The notes under the pieces are model-generated. The model made no database searches. It was not told the DNA's origin and saw nothing but the letters and a program-made list of their open reading frames with translations. Both the position numbers and the translations under genes were made by a program. From UBA2784 sp964494625 (GTDB lineage: Bacteria; Pseudomonadota; Alphaproteobacteria; Micropepsales; Micropepsaceae), in NCBI GenBank assembly GCA_964494625.1, contig CAZBRT010000001.1:868001-932000 (forward strand): 64,000 bases of DNA. Reading direction: 5' to 3'. Positions 60,738-64,000 of the stretch are shown one piece after another; position 1 is the stretch's first letter, and the number at the start of each line of letters is the position of its first letter.

Positions 60738-62963
60738 ATGGATACGAAAGAGACGGCTTCGGGCAAATGCCCGGTCCATCACGGTGCGGCCATGACGGCG
60801 CAGACGGGCGGGCAGGTCCGGCAGGGTGCGCGTTCCAACCGCGCCTGGTGGCCAGACCAGATCAATCTTGCCATCCTTCACCAGCACTCATCGCTGTCGA
60901 GCCCGATGAAGTCGGGCTTCGATTACGCCGAGGCCTTCAAGTCACTTGATCTTGCAGCGCTCAAGAAGGACCTCCATGCGCTGATGACGGCGTCGCAGGA
61001 TTGGTGGCCGGCGGACTATGGCCATTATGGTCCGCTTTTCATCCGCATGGCGTGGCACAGCGCGGGCACCTACCGCATTTCGGACGGGCGCGGTGGGGCG
61101 GGTTCCGGCACGCAGCGTTTTGCGCCGCTCAACAGCTGGCCCGACAACGGCAATCTCGACAAGGCGCGCCGCCTTCTGTGGCCGATCAAGCAGAAATACG
61201 GCAACAAGATCTCGTGGGCCGACCTCATGATCCTTGCGGGCAATGTCGCGCTGGAGTCGATGGGCTTCAAGACCTTCGGCTTTGGCGGCGGTCGCGCCGA
61301 TGTGTGGGAGCCCGAAGAAGACATCAATTGGGGCATCGAGGACACATGGCTTGGCGATGCCCGCTACAGCGGTGCGCGGGAACTCGCCAATCCGCTCGCG
61401 GCCGTGCAGATGGGTCTCATCTATGTCAATCCGCAAGGTCCGAACGACAATCCGGACCCGGTCGCGTCCGGCCGCGACATCCGCGAGACCTTCGCGCGCA
61501 TGGCGATGAATGACGAGGAAACGGTTGCACTGGTTGCGGGCGGCCACACTTTCGGAAAGGCGCATGGTGCCGGTCCTGCGGCCCATGTTGGTGCCGAGCC
61601 GGAGGGCGCACCGATCGAGGCCATGGGCCTTGGCTGGCTGAGCACGCATGGCAGCGGCAAGGGCGGCGATGCGATCACCTCGGGCATCGAAGGCGCATGG
61701 AAGCCCAATCCGACCAAATGGGACAACGGCTATTTCGATACGCTGTTCGGCTATGAGTGGGAGGTGGTGAAAAGCCCCGCCGGTGCCTGGCAGTGGAAGC
61801 CCAAGGGCGGGGCAGGCGCGAACACTGTCGTTGACGCGCATGATCCCAAGAAGCGTCACGCGCCGATGATGACCACGGCCGATCTGGCGCTGCGGTTTGA
61901 TCCGGTCTATGAGCCGATCTCGCGCCGCTTCCACAAGAACCCGCAGGCGTTTGCCGATGCCTTTGCGCGCGCATGGTTCAAGCTGATGCATCGCGACATG
62001 GGGCCGAAGGCGCGCTATCTCGGCCCGGAAGTGCCGCGTGAGACGCTGATCTGGCAGGATCCCGTCCCGGCCCTTGACCACAAGCTCATTGATGCGGGCG
62101 ATGTCGCCGCGTTGAAGGCGAAGATCCTGGCGTTGGGCCTTTCCGTGTCCGAACTTGTGTTTGTGGCCTGGTCGTCGGCATCGACCTATCGCAATTCCGA
62201 CAAGCGTGGCGGTGCCAATGGCGCGCGCATCCGGCTTGCGCCGCAGAAAGATTGGGCGGCGAATGACCCCGCCGTGCTGGCGCGTGTGCTGGCGGGGCTG
62301 GAAAGCGTGCAGGCGTCATTCAACACCGGCCGCAAGGACGGCAAGAAAGTATCTCTGGCAGACCTCATCGTGCTGGGTGGCTCAGTCGGCATCGAGGAGG
62401 CCGCGCGCAAGGCAGGCGTTTCGGTCGAGGTGCCCTTCACCCCGGGCCGGACGGACGCAAGCGCTGCCGAGACCGATGCTGCCTCGTTTGCCGTGCTGGA
62501 GCCCAAGGCCGATGGCTTCCGCAATTTCGCCAAGCCGGGTCTTGGTGCCATGGCGGAACATCTCCTTGTCGACAGAGCGCAGCTTCTGTCACTGACGGCG
62601 CCGGAAATGACGCTGCTCGTGGCGGGCCTGCGTGTGCTCAACGCCAACAGCGGTCGCTCGCCGCATGGCGTTTTGACGACGCGGCCGGGTGTGCTCACCA
62701 ACGATTTCCTCGTCAATCTCCTCGACATGGGCGTGGCGTGGACCGCAAAGGACGATGCGAAGGAAGTCTACGAGGGTCGCGATCGCAAGACCGGGGCGGT
62801 CAAGTGGACGACCACGCGCGCTGATCTGGTGTTCGGTTCGAATTCGCAGCTGCGGGCGCTGGCCGAAGTCCATGCCAGTCATGACGGCGCTGCAGCCTTC
62901 GTGCAGGGCTTTGTGGCGGCGTGGACCAAGGTGATGAACCTCGACCGTTTCGATTTGTGCTAG
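60738..62963 (+). CDS. katG: Catalase-peroxidase KatG
   Basis: 741 residues, full length, good ribosome binding site (GAGGAGAAG). Removes hydrogen peroxide. The distal pocket Arg103, Trp106, His107 (FIRMAWHSAGTYR) is intact, as is the proximal His region (VALVAGGHTFGKAHGA). The duplicated C-terminal domain without haem is complete (SELVFVAWSSASTYRNSDKRGGANGARIRL). Adjacent oxyR should control it. Inverted repeat copy 2 begins 7 bases after the stop. Confidence 0.97.
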   Translation: MDTKETASGKCPVHHGAAMTAQTGGQVRQGARSNRAWWPDQINLAILHQHSSLSSPMKSGFDYAEAFKSLDLAALKKDLHALMTASQDWWPADYGHYGPLFIRMAWHSAGTYRISDGRGGAGSGTQRFAPLNSWPDNGNLDKARRLLWPIKQKYGNKISWADLMILAGNVALESMGFKTFGFGGGRADVWEPEEDINWGIEDTWLGDARYSGARELANPLAAVQMGLIYVNPQGPNDNPDPVASGRDIRETFARMAMNDEETVALVAGGHTFGKAHGAGPAAHVGAEPEGAPIEAMGLGWLSTHGSGKGGDAITSGIEGAWKPNPTKWDNGYFDTLFGYEWEVVKSPAGAWQWKPKGGAGANTVVDAHDPKKRHAPMMTTADLALRFDPVYEPISRRFHKNPQAFADAFARAWFKLMHRDMGPKARYLGPEVPRETLIWQDPVPALDHKLIDAGDVAALKAKILALGLSVSELVFVAWSSASTYRNSDKRGGANGARIRLAPQKDWAANDPAVLARVLAGLESVQASFNTGRKDGKKVSLADLIVLGGSVGIEEAARKAGVSVEVPFTPGRTDASAAETDAASFAVLEPKADGFRNFAKPGLGAMAEHLLVDRAQLLSLTAPEMTLLVAGLRVLNANSGRSPHGVLTTRPGVLTNDFLVNLLDMGVAWTAKDDAKEVYEGRDRKTGAVKWTTTRADLVFGSNSQLRALAEVHASHDGAAAFVQGFVAAWTKVMNLDRFDLC

Positions 62964-62969
62964 AATAAA

Positions 62970-63019
62970 TTTCGGTGACAGTGCACTAAACTCCGGAAAT
63001 AAGTGCACTGTCACCGAAA
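62970..63019. repeat. Perfect 18-base inverted repeat element, copy 2
   Basis: TTTCGGTGACAGTGCACT at 62970-62987 pairs perfectly with 63002-63019 across a 14-base loop. The stem is identical to the core of copy 1 at 44718-44770. Sits right after katG and before the patatin gene, so it should stop the katG message. Confidence 0.85.
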
Positions 63020-63065
63020 CTCTGCCAAACTGCGCATTGGGCATTCTTTGTTCCGGCAGACAAGC

Positions 63066-64000
63066 ATGATCCGGCCCCGGATTGGACTGGCATTGGGCGG
63101 CGGCGTGGCGCGCGGCTGGACGCATATCGGCGTCCTGCGCACGCTGATTGCGGCCGGGCATGTGCCCGACATCATCGCGGGCACGTCCATCGGCGCGGTT
63201 GTCGGCGGGCTTTATCTGGCCGGGCGGCTTGATGAGCTCGAGACCTTTGCGCGCGGGCTGACCGGCCGCTCGATCCTTTCTTATTCGGACTTTTCCCTGC
63301 GTGGCTCCAGCCTGATTGCCGGCGAGAAGCTGCGCCGCAAGATGCATGAATATATCGACGGCGTGCTGATCGAAAATCTCGACCGGCATTTCATTGCCAT
63401 CGCAACGGAACTCAAGACCGGACACGAGGCCTGGCTGCGCGAAGGGCCGCTGACGCGGGCGCTGCGTGCATCCTATGCGCTGCCGGGGGTCTTTCCGCCG
63501 GTCAAGATCGATGGGCGCTTCCTGATCGATGGCGCGCTCACCAATCCCGTGCCGACCAGTGTCGTGCGGGCAATGGGCGCGCGGCTGGTGATCGGCGTCA
63601 GCCTCCATGCTGATGGCCACGCGGGCGAGACGGCTGGCGGCGAGCGCTTGTTCGGCGGGGCGGAGGAAGCCTCGTTCCCTGGCGACGAGGGCGACGCCAC
63701 GGATGAGGATATCGCGGCGCCGGGAGCTTCGGCAAAACCCTCGCTGATGTCCCGCTTCAATCCGGCGCGCTGGCTGCGCAAGACATTGTTCGGGCCGGGT
63801 CGCGAGGCACCGGGCCTCTCAACCGTGATGGTCGGCGCGCTCAATATCCTTCTTGACCGCGTCACGCGCACACGCCTTGCCGGTGATCCCGCTGACGTGC
63901 TCATCAGCCCGGACCTGCGTGGTATCGGGCTTCTGGAATTCGACCGCGCTGCCGAGCTGATTGATCGCGGGCGGGCGGCCGCCGAGGCGGCTTTGCCCTC
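63066..64000 (+). CDS. Patatin-like phospholipase (RssA/NTE-type), 3' truncated by window
   Basis: At least 311 codons, no stop before the window ends. Patatin domain: oxyanion loop GGGVARG (residues 11-17), nucleophile Ser41 in GTSIG, and Asp155 in DGALTNPVP. The middle has an acidic insertion (about residues 200-225). It hydrolyses acyl esters, probably membrane lipids, as in RssA-type proteins. The gene starts 47 bases after the inverted repeat; the start has a weak ribosome binding site. Confidence 0.9.
   Translation, partial: MIRPRIGLALGGGVARGWTHIGVLRTLIAAGHVPDIIAGTSIGAVVGGLYLAGRLDELETFARGLTGRSILSYSDFSLRGSSLIAGEKLRRKMHEYIDGVLIENLDRHFIAIATELKTGHEAWLREGPLTRALRASYALPGVFPPVKIDGRFLIDGALTNPVPTSVVRAMGARLVIGVSLHADGHAGETAGGERLFGGAEEASFPGDEGDATDEDIAAPGASAKPSLMSRFNPARWLRKTLFGPGREAPGLSTVMVGALNILLDRVTRTRLAGDPADVLISPDLRGIGLLEFDRAAELIDRGRAAAEAALP

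Overview
The window is high-GC, densely coded chromosomal DNA from an alphaproteobacterium. The evidence is the aerobic cobaltochelatase pair CobS/CobT, a DUF4167 protein next to prfA-prmC, a PtsP (EI-Ntr) gene coupled to lysC, an aroK-aroB-CNNM-bolA-J-domain-cobS series, xerD close to accA, and a McI1-type malyl-CoA lyase. This gene order resembles Hyphomicrobiales and related orders; genus cannot be resolved. I found no rRNA or tRNA gene, CRISPR array, prophage or intact insertion sequence.

Layout. 1-1534: tail of a membrane protein and an esterase-like lipoprotein. 1531-8031: cobT and cobS, normally neighbours, separated by about 2.9 kb of accessory DNA carrying a HigBA-like and a VapBC toxin-antitoxin module and a secreted protein; then a J-domain gene with a strong, possibly leaderless promoter. 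8098-15743: bolA, a CNNM/CorC transporter, aroB-aroK, an unknown secreted helical protein with xerD, and malyl-CoA lyase. 15744-17014: small poorly known genes including an RraB-like one, and an intergenic repeat. 17015-18958: an ECF41 sigma factor operon with its textbook target promoter. 18966-25813: accA, epoxide hydrolase coupled to a lipoprotein gamma-glutamyltransferase, secA. 26070-30622: two coupled unknown genes, argJ, mutT and an orphan Flp-like pilin. 30625-36023: methyltransferase, comF, grxC, nitrilase-family amidase, DUF1178, hisI, ubiG. 36194-44700: lysC, ptsP, RodZ-like gene, ispG, prfA, prmC, DUF4167. 44780-48935: pheT, pheS, rplT, rpmI. 49086-50722: sugar lactonase and dehydrogenase. 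50971-53006: alkylation repair (Ada/AlkA fusion and Ogt). 53118-57929: repeat-rich cell-envelope protein, DUF1003, cyclophilin, atypical SDR, DsbA-fold isomerase. 57942-64000: AT-richer pentapeptide-repeat membrane protein, oxyR and katG divergent, and a truncated patatin.

Most of the window is housekeeping. The points most worth following up are the ECF41 operon with its cognate promoter, the TA-rich insertion between cobS and cobT, the unknown gene pair at 26070-28459, the pentapeptide-repeat membrane protein, two copies of a perfect inverted repeat placed just after stop codons, and an 18-bp tandem array that re-copies a stop codon. I saw no convincing new multi-gene defence or biosynthetic system.
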